Shown piece after piece: positions 11,914 to 23,902 of a stretch of DNA of 64,000 bases. Every line of letters begins with the position of its first letter. The stretch's first letter is position 1. The position numbers and the translations under genes were made by a program. The DNA is from Talaromyces rugulosus (taxonomy: Eukaryota; Ascomycota; Eurotiomycetes; Eurotiales; Trichocomaceae): NCBI RefSeq assembly GCF_013368755.1, contig NC_049565.1, forward strand, positions 1,116,001-1,180,000. The letters run 5' to 3'. The notes under the pieces were generated by a model. The model did not search any database. It was given only the letters and a program-made list of their open reading frames with translations, and was not told the origin of the DNA.

Positions 11914-12603
11914 TCATAACCAAGATAAATAGAATGGGTTTAATAACGACGGAGAATCAGCATGCTTATTGAGTAGGACTCTGTAGAATATGTCAGCTAA
12001 GAGAATATATGAGATTTGATCAAAAATAATATTGTTTAACGCACCTCGTAAAGATGCTCCAGAGCAAGGTCCAGAAGATAAACAGGGCTCCGAAAATCAA
12101 AACTAAAGAGTGGACGTCAGCACTTAAAAAGAACATTTGAACGTGGAGTAAATCAATTTACCTTCGTTCCTCCATATCTTCCATCCTTTTAGCTCCATTT
12201 TCAGCCAAATTGGCATGACATCCTTCGTACAGCTTTCCCCATCGACGACAAAACAGCCTCCTTTGCCACGTCGACACTCAAGATGCCTCCGCCTTCGATC
12301 CATAATCCTTTTGATTCGCCAATTACAAAACGAGGCGTCTGTGCGAAACGAACATTTTTCCATGGGACACTCGAGTTTGCGTTCGAAGCGCTCAACTAGC
12401 CAGTCGATCTTGAGCTCTACACCCGTGTCAACAACCAAGTAAAAAAGGCGACTCGTATGCTTCAGAGCGAGTGCATCGGGATACGATAGAAAAGAAGAAA
12501 TGTGGATATGGAGCTCTGTTGGCAGGTCCATGAGATTCTTGGCAGACGGGTCTGTATGTGGACTGACGCATGTCTCATCGTTTATATTATCTGATTCCGC
12601 CAT
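11914..12603 (-). CDS. F-box protein with C-terminal membrane segment
   Basis: The F-box motif is clear at about residues 24-50: LMDLPTELHIHISSFLSYPD followed by ALKHTSRLFY. F-box proteins link substrates to SCF ubiquitin ligases through Skp1. A Cys-containing middle region (ECPMEKCSFRTD, HLECRRGKGGC) follows. Reading on the minus strand through two GT-AG introns joins GWKIWRNE to VLIFGALFIFWTLLWSIFT, a hydrophobic stretch long enough to cross a membrane, and then a short tail ending NPFYLSWL before TGA. The unspliced frame would end instead in GKLIYSTFKCSF with no membrane segment, so splicing decides the topology. Substrate unknown. Confidence 0.72.
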
Positions 12604-13563
12604 TGTTAATATTTTCCTCGATAAAACTATGCCATGAAATCTGCTGGAAAGCAGAAAGCGGTGCTTTTATCAGTGAGGATAGATGAGACGGAATACTGTT
12701 GCCTGTGTTGAATGTTTCAGCCTGGAACTTGGTGTGGATTAACACGCAGCATTGAATCAGTTGGAAAAGACACTGGAGATAAAAAAGTAGCTTATAAAAA
12801 ATATACTTTAATACTGCAAAAGGGTTGACGAAATTCAAGCATGGAGCATCAAGTATTGATGTTGTTGACCTCCGGAGGCTGGTGGTGGGGGAGACAATGC
12901 CAGACTGGCCAATAAGGACCGCGCATTATATACCCCGGTCTCAGAATGCCTATTTTTAGACAAGCGAAATGGCCGATACTATCAGAAGAATAAGATGCTA
13001 TATGTAGAATGAAGGAAAGCTTCCGTGACTTCATATTGAATCTAGAAGGTATGCTTGCTCTCTTTCGAATGATGTAGAATGCGTTGCTGATTCTCACGAA
13101 GACAAGATAGCGTGAGAGGTGGGCTTCGGTATTTACTACCGAAGGATCTTGAAGCCTTAAGAACAAACGTAAACCTACAACAATTAATTATCAAGGCGGT
13201 GAACTGAGGCGGAAAATGGCGGTGCATGACGCCTATATCGTTTTTAGAGTTTGGCGGTCAATGGTTGAAGCGCGCGTTTGCCATTACACCACCTCGAAAA
13301 CAATCCAACCTGTTTCTTTTGGACGCAATTTGATTTTTTCTCCCTCAGTAAAGTGCCTGCATTGAAATATTCCAGCTATGTTTCATTGGTTGATGATAAA
13401 AAGTCTTAGCATATTCTTACCCGATTTGGCTTAATTGACTGCATGATTTGTGACCCCGCAGATACGAACAGAGAGAGTATTTTCATTTCTGTTTGTCGAA
13501 TTTCATACTCTTAAATTATTTCAGTAAAGGACGGATTATATCCTATCGGATAGGGATTCGACC
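12604..13563. other. Intergenic spacer between F-box gene and MATE-like gene
   Basis: The two flanking genes are divergent, so this 960-base AT-rich region carries two promoters. Short minus-strand frames (for example 12849-13166) show no family resemblance and I do not regard them as genes. Confidence 0.5.
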
Positions 13564-15252
13564 ATGTCGCCTTCCCCCAAGATTAGCACCAGGGCGCGGG
13601 CTACCGATATCAACGAAGGCCGCGAGAACGACATCCGGGGACCTGATGAACACCAAGTACACCGTCAGCTTTGGAGTCGTGAAGGGTAAAAATAGCCATT
13701 TCCTTACAAAAAAACATGATATTTTACTGAGTTTATATACAGATTCCCCGGCTCCGTCGTTTTCAATTTTTGTGCTTTCCTCCTTCTAGCCCTATATAGC
13801 ACCCTGAGCAAGTTATGGGTTGCTAATATAGATTCAAGCCAAGTTGTCACCACTGATGTGTACACTTATATTGGAGTCATTGCCCAAGTTCTGAACGATG
13901 GTTTGCCTAGGTCCGCTTGGTTAATCATTGGAGACAAGTCAACTCGCACGACCTCATCTCGACTAACTTTATCGTATACTATGATAGTCGTCCAAATTGC
14001 CTTGGGAGCGCTAATGATGGTACTATTTCTTGCTTCTTCGGATAAACTTGCAGCGGCATTTGTGCCGGAACAGGTTCGGCAGAGCTCGTTGACCTACGTG
14101 CGCATTTCATCTGTTGAAGCACTCTCTTCTGCTATGGAAACTGTCGTATCATCCTGTACAAGAGCACTAGATCATCCAGACGTACCCTTGCTGATTAGCT
14201 CCATGAAATTTGTCGTGAATATTATGCTCGACCTATTGATCATATCGAGGTTTCACGTCGGATCTTTCGTCCCAACAGTCAACACGCAAGCGTGGATACG
14301 GCTCGCTTGTGACCTAAGCTCTGCAATTTGTGGTCTCCTCTATTTCCTCTACATCAGTTTTAAACTGCGGAGACAATCACAAGAGCAGACTGCAACGTTA
14401 AGTTTGACGGCTTTGAAGACTCTTGCGCGACCTAGCAGTTACACTTTTACCGAATCTGTCATTCGCAATGCTATTTATCTCTGGATTGTCAGTCGGATAA
14501 TACTTCTTGGAGACAACTATGCCACAGCTTGGGGGGTTTTTACCACTATTAGATGGGGTCTCGTCATGGTTCCTGTACAAGCTTTTGAGGCATCAACTCT
14601 GACGTTTGTTGGGCATAATTGGGGGAAATGGAGAGCGCATGTTGGAGTGAATCTGCGGCGACCTACGGCATCCAAAGCTGAGATATTTAGTAAGTGATGG
14701 TCATAGGCATGAGAATGTTCAAACTAATCTACTGTGTCTTAGGTATAATACGTCCTGCTCTCATATCTTGCTTTGTGGTATTGATCATCGAAGTCATTCT
14801 CTGTATCGTACTTTCTACCCGTGGCATTCAGTCTTTTGCGTATTTCTTGTCCAACTCTGAAGCGGTTGCTGAAATTACGCAAATGATGTGGAAGGTAGGA
14901 TACAATGGCTCTTGATAATTACAGACTGAACTAATCCTTCATTCATAAGGCTATCGACTGGACATACATTTTTTATGCGCTAAACTACCAACTTGCCGCC
15001 ATTCTCCTTGCCGCATCTCCACGGTGGTATTTATACCAAGCCTTGGGCTCAAATTTTCTTTGGATGCTACCCTGGGCTATTGTAGTCACCAAAATGTCAT
15101 TCACACCGTCAAAGTCTTGGACAATTTACGCAATTATTTTTGGAGGCGCGCTGGTGTTTGATTTCGTCGATGTTAGTCTGACTCTACTAATCTGGGGTTT
15201 TAGATTATCCAAGGGAAAAGTGAAAGTTGGGGTTTTGAAGAGACAGGTTTAA
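13564..15252 (+). CDS. MATE-like multispan membrane transporter
   Basis: Four exons can be joined: a hydrophilic start (MSPSPKISTRARATDINEGR), then FPGSVVFNFCAFLLLALYST, a long exon with about eight hydrophobic segments, and two shorter ones joined as AEIFS-IIRPALISC and TQMMWK-AIDWTYIFYALNY. Introns are about 14690-14742 and 14895-14949. The pattern of roughly a dozen membrane segments with conserved polar residues between pairs (TRALDHPDVPLLISSMKFVV, WGVFTTIRWGLVMVPVQAFE) recalls fungal proteins annotated as MATE-type efflux carriers. Substrate unknown; it may equally be an orphan member of the wider MOP flippase superfamily. It is convergent with the MFS gene, with only about 50 bases between the stop codons. 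Confidence 0.6.
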
Positions 15253-15303
15253 CTACTTGGGTGATTCCTTTCTGATACTGCATTCCATCCTTCCATATGT
15301 ACT

Positions 15304-17208
15304 TTATACCCTCTCAATCTGAGACGCATTGTTCTTTTCTCGAAGCGCATTTTCCATTTGACTCTGAAATCCGCTTCTGCCAACCATGAGAAGTTCCGGG
15401 TTTTCCTCTCTGAGGCGAGCAAAGTTAGTTTCAGCATCCCAAACCCAGGGACTGTCCTCGGCGAAAAGCAAGTCCATCTCTTCCAGCGTTCTCTGGTTTG
15501 ACTCGGGGTAAAATGCCCATACTATAGTAGTATGTTAGTCGAATAGAAATAAAAAAAGCTATGATGCAATCTTACCGATGGGAATGCTGAGAATGTTACA
15601 TGTAGCAAAAACATAGAGTGTTTTTTCATTGATCGCTTGCACGATATAGGGAAGCGCCAGCGTCAGAGATCTGCTCAAGTGATTAGTTTAAAGTCGTCGA
15701 CTAAATTGATATGTCTTTTTTTTAAAAAAAAAGAAATAAAGATAATCTTACCCGTTTCCAACACTCCATCCGACAACGCCCCACGCATTACCTTTTGCTC
15801 TCACTTGCAGAGGGAAGATCTCGGCAGGATACAACCAAGGAACTGTAAGCCAGGTCGCGCCAAATATGAATGTATACAGATACACCATTGCGGCCGCCGC
15901 TGCACCCCAGGCTTTGGCTGATTCTGTATCTCCCGCTGCAGTGGCATTTAGTCCACCACGAGAAAGGCCACCAGCAAGGAACATGGCAATGGCCTGACCG
16001 GCTGCTCCCCACCAAAGCGTCCATCGACGGCCTATCCTGTCAAGCGTGAAAACGCAGATCAGCGTTGCAAAGCTGTAGAATATGTTGTTGAGCCCTGCAA
16101 TCCACTGCGCCTTTTGCGAGTCGAAACCCGCAATACTGAAGATTGCTTCATTTAAAGTTAGCCAATATGAAAACATTTGAAAACAACCAAGCTGTGCTTA
16201 CTAGGAGCAAACATTGTAATCCCTGCAATCCCAGTCCAGTCCTGAAGAATCTGCAGCCACATAACTAACTGCACTCGTCTGCCAATATGCAGCTTGCCGA
16301 ACCCAATCCCGAACAGCATGTGGAAGTACGAAGTGTGATCGGCATTTTGGCGTTCCAATTCAACAACAGCCCGAATATCAGCTAACTCAGCTTCCGCTTT
16401 ACCTGCGTCTTCGCCTGTGGTTCCGCGGAGGCGACGGAGGATGTGCAAGGCTTCATCATGCCGGTCTACTTTGCACAGCCACCTCGGCGACTCGGGAAAT
16501 GCCCAACAGGTAACCAGAAGAACTATAAGCATAGGAATTTGAAAAGCAATAGGGAATCGCCATTGAAATTGTGATCTTCCGCCATTGATGAAACTTAGTC
16601 CAAATTCGAGCCAGTAGGCTATGACGACACCAAAAATGTTCAGCGTGAACTCCATCGTGATGAAAGCACCGCGAGTTTGGTATTCGGAAATTTCCGATGC
16701 CCACACAGGAACAATTGCGTTGAGAATACCCGTGCCAATTCCGTTAACCAAGCGAGCGCAAATCATCCAGGTAGCGTTTTGGGCAGAGCACTGTAGCGAT
16801 GCACCTATAATCCCCCATACTGCAGCAATGCCAATGGTTTTGATTCTCCCAGCTCGATCGCCGAGGGAACCTCCCATAAGACACCCTACCAAGGTACCTA
16901 GATAGTACACAGAGACGATGCCACCTTGAAGAAGAGTATCGGTCACCACTACGGTTGCGGTTGAGTCAACGTATCCGAATTTCATGGTGTGCACGTAGTC
17001 GTATGATGTATTTACGCCACCCATCATTCCCTGATCGTACCCTGAAAAGATTATGTTAGCACATGGCGATAAGATAAAACCGGGAATTTTTCAACTGACC
17101 GAAGAAAAGGATGGCAAGACCGGCGAGGGAGTTGACAGCAATCAGCAGGCTTTTCTTTTCGAGGTTTGTAGCTACACGCCATGTGGCGCGTTGATCCATG
17201 AATGTCAT
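15304..17208 (-). CDS. MFS sugar transporter (hexose transporter type)
   Basis: It is a plasma-membrane proton-sugar symporter type, by family. The start MTFMDQRATWRVATNLEKKS is followed by a first membrane segment (VNSLAGLAILFFGYDQG) split by an intron, then MMGGVNTSYDY. Family signatures are LGDRAGRIKTIG between segments 2 and 3, WASEISEYQTRGAF after segment 4, FPESPRWL before the central loop, LDRIGRRWTLWWG, PWLYPAEIFPLQVRAKG and FYPESNQRTLEEMDLLF near the end. Several GT-AG introns lie in the second half; the last residues read NNASQIERV before TAA at 15304-15306. The substrate cannot be told from sequence. About 200-340 bases upstream of its ATG lie three copies of an 8-base repeat (see the separate entry). 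Confidence 0.85.
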
Positions 17209-18757
17209 AGTGCAGCAGATTATGCGAGTTTCACTATTACATGCAGAAACAGTGTATGTGCACTAAAAAGATGGATCAACTGTTGAAGCAGGTCTCACAG
17301 GACCGGAACAGTTATTCCAACTAAGATGGAGAGGGATTAAAATCATGTTCAATACTATGAGGACATACCAGCCATATGTACGGGAGATACTTCGATATGC
17401 CCGAGTCGCTCGAGACGGTTGACCTTTCGTCCTTCTTCCCGGGGGGTCGATCTTTACTCCACAAGCCAAGTTTGCGGGGGAAAACATGGATATGTTAGGT
17501 ATGGGGAAATCCTTTGCCCTAATTTCCCCCGTCTCGGGGTTTCCGTCTCGAGGGCGCGGAGAGAAGGAAGTTTAATCCTTCAGAAATAAGCTCGAGCACA
17601 TTTTTAATTCACATGGTTATCCTCGGGTATAGGGTGTGATCTTAACATAATTGCCCTTGTATAGTCTAGACTTGTTCAAAAATAAAAATTTGTTGTTGGT
17701 GGCTGACGTTCTGGATGCTTGTTGACCTCGTTGCGGGCATTCCCTTGAAATTTTAGTACAATCTGATCCCCACAATCCTATAGAGAACCCTACCTGCCAA
17801 TAAGACGATCCCTGATACAAGTCCCTTGAAATTCTTTTCGATTAGAACTGATATTGTTTTCAACTCACATCACTGCGCCATTCAAAAAAGGAAATCACCA
17901 AACGCCAATGTCCATAGCTTGCGTGTAATCTCTACCTCAAACCCCATTCTTGGCGACTATTATTGCCACTATATATCGCTCTCGATATTAGACTGAATTT
18001 TTCCAGTGGATTATCGTGATATGTGCTGGCCTTCACTGCGCACTTATCGCTTCATATTATGACAGATATATTGCATATAGAACGACGATGAAACTAGACA
18101 CGCTGTTATTGTGAGATTATATTCGACTGCTATTGTTCTTTGTTGTTAGCTTGCTACACTGTATATTGTAGTTACGCGCCGGCTTTTGAACAAATACGGC
18201 CTGTGTTATAGCCGAACAAATAATGGGTAGTGTAGAGCTAATTGACAAACAACAATATTTGCAGACTCAGAACTTACTCAAGTGAAACCGGAGATGTACT
18301 AGTAGCCCAATTGTAAATACGCATAAGAAAGAAAAGTATCACGTCACGGGCGGGATGTCAGTCTCAGTAATATTGCAAACGGATACGTCTAAAATCTGAC
18401 CATGGTGTTGTTACACACCACTCTTGCTAATATTGATCCTTTGAGGGCCCACTGTATATTATTATGTTAGAAAGCTTTCACTAAGCAGCTAGATCACCCT
18501 AGTCAGAAGGTACAGATTTTGAAAAAGGGACCGCCCAGAGTATTATAACACGGTGTATCGGGTGATGGTAAGAGTGACTCGACTCACAAAGATCCCGCCG
18601 CAAGGGTGACTAAAAAGAACGTCTCATACCTGATGACTGTGCATATTATTGTTCACCGAGATATTTTCCGGCCAAAATTTTCTTTTCACGTATCTATCAA
18701 AATTTTAACATCGAGAATAGGGGCGAAGAAAGAAAAAGCGAGGTAAGAAACAAGAAA
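17209..18757. other. Intergenic region upstream of MFS and amidase genes
   Basis: The 1.5 kb between divergent genes has no convincing coding frame. It holds the promoter of the MFS gene on its left side, including the CCGTCTCG repeats, and probably the amidase promoter on the right. The middle, about 17.8-18.7 kb, is AT-rich and featureless to me. Confidence 0.5.
17411..17550. promoter_or_regulatory. Three copies of CCGTCTCG (two direct, one inverted) upstream of MFS gene
   Basis: CGAGACGG is at 17411-17418, and its reverse complement CCGTCTCG is at 17529-17536 and again at 17543-17550, a 14-base period for the direct pair. All are within 203-342 bases of the MFS start codon on the minus strand. 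This is a candidate operator; no known factor is assigned. Confidence 0.4.
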
Positions 18758-21469
18758 ATGGAAGAAGGAAAGAAGGGCTTTTTCTCTCTTTTTCCATTCT
18801 CAAATCGAGCTTCAAGACCGCATTCTACACCTTCATTTCATGGACCTCAGGGTGTTAGAGGCGCTTGCTTGAAGCGTATTGTGTTGGCCTTCAAACCAAC
18901 TACTAACTCACATGCGCTCCCTCCCTTGGCCTCCTCTCAGCCGAGAAAGAGGGCTGTTATTCCAGAACTTGACCATGCGGCGATAGTCTTGAAAACCAGG
19001 ACAGGGTGCGTGTGCTATGTACGACCCCGGGTGGAGGTATGACACGTGCTTGTCGTAATATATCGATATTTTATTCTAATGGTCTGACTGATAATATAGG
19101 CCTTCATGTCACAATGTACCCCTGATTCCCCCAGCAAGGTTGTTCCTGCAGTTGTGATCCACAGACAGCCTCAAGAATTATCTTCGAAGACGATACAGGG
19201 CTATTTTGATCATTTCCAAGATTCTGATGACGTATTTCAAGAGCAATTTACGAAAAATGCATTTCTTGTGCTGCCGAAATCGATTAAGAGCCAGCGGGGG
19301 CAAAGAGAGGAAGCTACCCTGGACAGAAAGTCGGCAGAATTGTTTGATAAAGAAGACTTCTCGGCAGACTTGACTAACTATCTCGATTCAAAATCACTGG
19401 TACCTTGCGACCTAGAAGAAGAACTTGATATTCCCGAAGGTCCCTATTTTGTCGTCGGTAAAAGCCTGCATCAAGCATGGCGTCTCTATCCCGATAACCT
19501 CGGCGCCTTCTCCACAGCGGTTATTCCTGATGATATCAACACCACACCTGGTTGCTCATATACACAGTAAGTCTCCATATTCATAAGCATCGAAATTTGC
19601 TGTTAATGTCTTAAGGGTATTTCGGGAATTAGAAGGCTTAGGATTCGCTGGGGTGGCTGTACCGTCACGGCTCTACTTCAAGAAGAGCGACAAAAAGCCA
19701 TTGAATGGCATAAGAATTTCCGTGAAAGACAATATGCATCTGAACGGGGTGGTCACTGGTCTTGGAAATAAGGCATATGCCGAACTCTATGGCCGGCAAA
19801 GCGAGTCTGCGGAGCTTATTCAATCTCTTATAAACAAGGGAGGAGTCATTGTTGGGAAAACAAAGCTTTCAGCCTTTGCAGGATCTGAAATCCCACCATC
19901 GCAATGCATTGACTACAAATCACCATGGAATCCTCGTGGAGACGACTACCAGGGTCCATCTGGCAGTTCTAGTGGAGCAGCTGCAGCAGTAGCTGGATAT
20001 ACATGGCTAGACGTTAGCATTGGAACTGATAGTATGTCAATTCCTATTCTGTTTAGAATAAAGATTTCTGATATCCCATCAAACAGCCACTGGAAGCGTA
20101 CGACACCCTGCTACAAGTCACGGAACTTGGGGTCACCGGGTGACTTGGAACGACACCCAATGGGGTGGGATTGTCCCATCATGCTCGTAGGTTTGCTCAT
20201 TCACTTTATATGATCACCAATATTAACATATGTGAGACTATTGGATACCGTTGGAATTATTTCCCGGACGACGGAGGAGGTCAGGGACGTTCTCGGGGCA
20301 TTAGGCGCGCCCCAAAGCAAACAGAATGTAAGTTCCAGCCGTTTTCGAGCAATGCGGGCAGGTGTTAAATTATTTCGTTAGGGGCCAACCATTATACTCT
20401 ACCCCATTGATTGGTTTCCTCTTGCCGACGAAAACCAGCAACGCATGACCGAAGTCTTCGTAAAAGCGCTTGAAAATCATCTAGGAGTCGCGCATACCAA
20501 AATATCTCTAGCTGAAGAGTGGTCCAAATCTGGCCCGGAGCAGCTACGAGATAAATCCCTCTCCGAAGTTTTTGATGTACGTGGTCATTTTCCAAGGTGG
20601 TCCTCGAAGCTTACAAACTATATGTAGATGGCCGCCTCGTTGGTCGGCTATGACTTCTATCACAATTTTGACGATTTTCGGTTCCAGTACTTTCAAAAAT
20701 TCCAGAAGCCTCCATCCATACGTGAGCCCTTCCCACGCAACGAGATGGTAGGACTGCGAATCCTTTCTAAATTTTCAAATGAACAGACTCATTTACAGAG
20801 ACTAGGAAGCGAGACGAATCCAGAACCCTAGAAGAGCGTTCGAGGGCATTTCAAATGATTCTACGTTTCCGAGTTTGGACATTCGAGAGGTTATTTTCTG
20901 TCAGTGCCAACGGAACTTGCCAAACCATCATGATAGTCCCACAGGGTCGACCGGGAGCAAATTATCGTGATATTGAACCAAAATCAGAACCAAAGTTAGT
21001 TCCTTCCTACATAGGCTCATGCATATAGTTCAGTACTGATACCCATGTTTTAGTGGGAAGCCAATACCTCGCCCAGGTCCTATTTGGTTTACATCAATAA
21101 CAGGTGCTCCGCAACTACTTGTTCCAAGTATGTTTTGAAAAATATGGAAATAAGAAAAAGAAACCTTGCTAATGTCCCAATTGTCGGACAAAACCCATAC
21201 GAGTCAAGAGTATCTAAACGAACGGAATATGCTCCCATTTTCACCACTCTCGTCAGTGCTCCAGGTATGTCACTTTGGTACTATCTTACGCAATTTGTTA
21301 TTTGGCCACTAATGAGGCTCTAGGAACCGACCTAGCTCTCCTCAAAGTGGCCGAGGACACATTGAGGAAGGCAGGGTGGCCCACGGACATCCTGACAGGA
21401 CGATTCATGTTTGAGGTTGGAGATAATGAGCGATTTTCCATTCCGTCCGAGAATTATCTCAAGCTCTGA
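18758..21469 (+). CDS. Amidase-signature family protein, one exon junction unresolved
   Basis: Amidase-signature enzymes hydrolyse amides with a Lys-Ser-Ser triad. The Lys is in IRISVKDNMH, the cis-Ser in QGPSGSSSGAAAAV and the nucleophile in GTDTTGSVRHPA, reached by splicing at about 20030-20089. Later exons read LLDTVGIISRTTEEVRDVLG, GPTIILYPIDWFPLADENQQ, TIMIVPQGRPGANYRDIEP and finally PYESRVSKRTEYAPIF to NYLKL (TGA 21467-21469). The N-terminal 190 residues (from about 19106) form an extra region common in fungal members. The start at 18758 is a guess; an exon junction at about 19034-19099 is in frame with it. The join between TGAPQLLVP (ends about 21129) and GQNPYESR (about 21190) fails with every GT-AG pair I tried, so the gene may carry a frameshift. 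Confidence 0.7.
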
Positions 21470-21627
21470 CGGACGGCTAGCTAGCTAGGCGGTTTTCATA
21501 AGACTGCAACTTCTCCTAAGGATGTACGAAAACCGAATTACATACAGGTTGTAATGGTACCTTTCCACTCACGATCTAACACCTATAGGATTAATTATAT
21601 TAGCCATGAAACCTTATGATTTAGACC

Positions 21628-21637
21628 ATCAATTGAT
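21628..21637. repeat. ATCAATTGAT palindrome, copy 1
   Basis: Exact 10-base palindrome between the 3' ends of the amidase and acyl-CoA ligase genes. One of nine copies in the window. Confidence 0.75.
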
Positions 21638-21750
21638 ATTATCAGAGGCGAATATCATATAAATTTGAAGCCCGATAGTTTCGAAGTGCCTAGTTTCCTA
21701 GATAGAGTAAATAAACAGAAAATGAAGATATGCCCATTTGAATGACATGG

Positions 21751-23546
21751 TTATAATTTAGCCGGAGGACGATCGACTCTCACAACTAGTCCCTTTCTTC
21801 CAGACTTTGAAAGATCCCGGAGAACTCTTCTTAGAATTTTCCCACTAGCGCTCTTAGGGATCTCATCTATGATCTCAATCTCGAAAATCCACTTGTCTCT
21901 AACCTTTTTCTCTTGAACGTATTTTAAGAGACCCATAGCGATTTTCTTGTGGTCGGTTTCTGCCGCAGGCTTTAGTACCACATATGCTTTGGGTCTCTGC
22001 CCGGCATAATCATCGGCAATTCCTAGGACAGCGGCATCATCAACATCAGGATGGCCAAGCAGTAAGTCCTCGAGTTCGGCGGGAGCGACGCCGATGCCTT
22101 TGACCTTGATCATCTCTTTCAAACGATCTACAATCGTAATCATTCCTTCCTCATCTATCTGGCCAATATCACCCGTGTGAAGAAAACCGTCCTTGTCAAA
22201 AGTTTCGTCAGTCGCCGTTTTATTGTTTAAATACCCCATTACAATCTGAGGGCCGCGAGCCCAAATTTCTCCCGCCTCGTTTAGTCCACATTCTCGACCT
22301 GAGTCGGGATCAACAATTTTGACGTCCGTGTTGGCAACGATGGTGCCGACACGAAAAGCGTACTTGTAATCGTACATAGATGGTGGGTGGGCAGTAATGC
22401 ATGAACATGACTCGGTCATTCCATAGCCTTGCTTGAAGCCGGTACCTGGAAACATTTCTTGAAGAAGCTGAAGAACTTCATCTGAAAGAGGTGCTGCGCC
22501 GCTGGAAAATCTTTTAACGCTGCTCAAGTCGTATTTCTGCATAGTTTGGCGATCACGGATCATGCGGATAAGGATGGGAGGTACAAGTAACATTTCCTCA
22601 AGTTTATAATCTTGAACTGTTTGCAACATGGAATCCATGCTGAACGATGGAAGCATATAGACATTCGCGTTCAGTAGCACGGGTAAATGAAGTTGATGGA
22701 CAAGGCCCGTTATGTGAAAAAGAGGCAACACCGCGAGAATACGCCTATGTGTTTCCGGTGTGATTTGTTGGACTTGCAGACATTGTGCAATGACGTTCGA
22801 GTGTGCAATCATGACTGCCTTAGGAAGCCCAGTTGTTCCGCTACTGAAGGACAAAAAACCGCAAACATCTCGATTTGTCTTGCCGGGAGGAAATTGGTAT
22901 TGCGCTATCTGGTTAGAATTGAACGATTTGCCAATCTCGAGTAGATCAGACATTGTGTTGAATCCTGAGACAGACCCCTCAAGAAGGAAAACGTGGCTCT
23001 GGGGGATTCCAGCGGCGAGTGCTGCTTTCACGGCAACCTGAATACTATCTGGGATCGTGAAGAGGAATTTCGCATTGCTGATTTTGAGAGCATATGTCAT
23101 TTCGTCCACAGTGTAGGCAGGCGATGCCCCAGAGACGATTCCGCCAGCACGCAGCGTGCCGAACATAGCACATGGATACCAGACAGTGTTTGGAGAAAAC
23201 AGAGAGACCGTCTGCCCTGGCTGGAGTCCATACTTCTTGATTAGGGCCGTGGATAGGTGCGTAGAGTGTGTTTTCAGGTCTAAGTAGCTAAGATGCTCTT
23301 TTGTTATGGCATTTACTTTAATAGGGAAGTCAGCAAATTATTTAGACAAGCAAGGTGTATATCTTACTATATCCTCCAATTTGAGAAGACGGGGTGTTGT
23401 GGAGAGGACTATGCTCCGAGTCAAAGAGCCACGTCCAGATCGGAATTGTCTCCGGAACTAATCGCCGATGTTCTTAGTATCAGCATTGCCTCGATGAGAG
23501 TGGATTTACCATGTACAGGAGGCTGCGACGACGTGAAGTGTGGCAT
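21751..23546 (-). CDS. Acyl-CoA ligase (4-coumarate-CoA ligase-like) with peroxisomal C-terminus AKL
   Basis: It is an AMP-forming ligase of the ANL superfamily: carboxylate + ATP + CoA to acyl-CoA. Assembly on the minus strand gives a short exon 1 (MPHFTSSQPPVH), exon 2 with PETIPIWTWLFDSEHSPLHN, and a long exon 3 starting INAITKEHLSYLDLKTHS. Core motifs are all present: SFSSGTTGLPKAV (phosphate loop), QGYGMTESCS, DGFLHTGDIGQIDEEG, the hinge region VDRLKEMIKVKGIGVAPAEL and PKSASGKILRR with the catalytic Lys. The protein ends RPPAKL; AKL is a variant PTS1 tripeptide, so peroxisomal import is inferred. Substrate unknown, but the motif set fits aryl- or medium-chain acyl acids. The neighbour upstream is an alpha/beta hydrolase on the same strand. 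Confidence 0.9.
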
Positions 23547-23902
23547 CGTTGAGTATTGGCTACCTTGAGAAAAATATAAGAAAAATATAAGAAAAATGAT
23601 CTTTCAACAAGTGAACATTACTTGAGCAGAATGTGAAGACCTGGTGGTGTATGGGGTCAATCAATTGATCAGCGTGGAGAAAGCTCAACCCCGCACGACG
23701 TTGTCCTTGGTTGTTTTATGACAAGTTGCCGAGGGACCAATCGACGTATTTTCAGTAAAATACGCGCCTTGACCATTTTGTATTGTATAGTGGGCGTTTA
23801 ATACATGTTTCGAAAGCGCACTAATGTCTATTTATATTTGGTGTTCTATCTTATACAAGTGCTGTTTGAGGATAGCATTTTGAAAAGCTCTATCCGAGCA
23901 AC
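23547..23902. other. Spacer between acyl-CoA ligase and alpha/beta hydrolase genes
   Basis: The 356 bases contain the ligase promoter. A perfect tandem of AAAAATATAAG lies near 23572-23597. No gene is seen. Confidence 0.55.
23660..23669. repeat. ATCAATTGAT palindrome, copy 2
   Basis: Exact copy about 114 bases upstream of the acyl-CoA ligase start codon. Confidence 0.75.

Noticed and set aside
12849..13166. Possible 105-codon gene between F-box and MATE-like genes
   Set aside because: No recognisable motif, AT-rich composition and a location in a two-way promoter.
23572..23597. AAAAATATAAG tandem repeat
   Set aside because: Only two units of an AT-rich word; not worth more than a note in the spacer entry.
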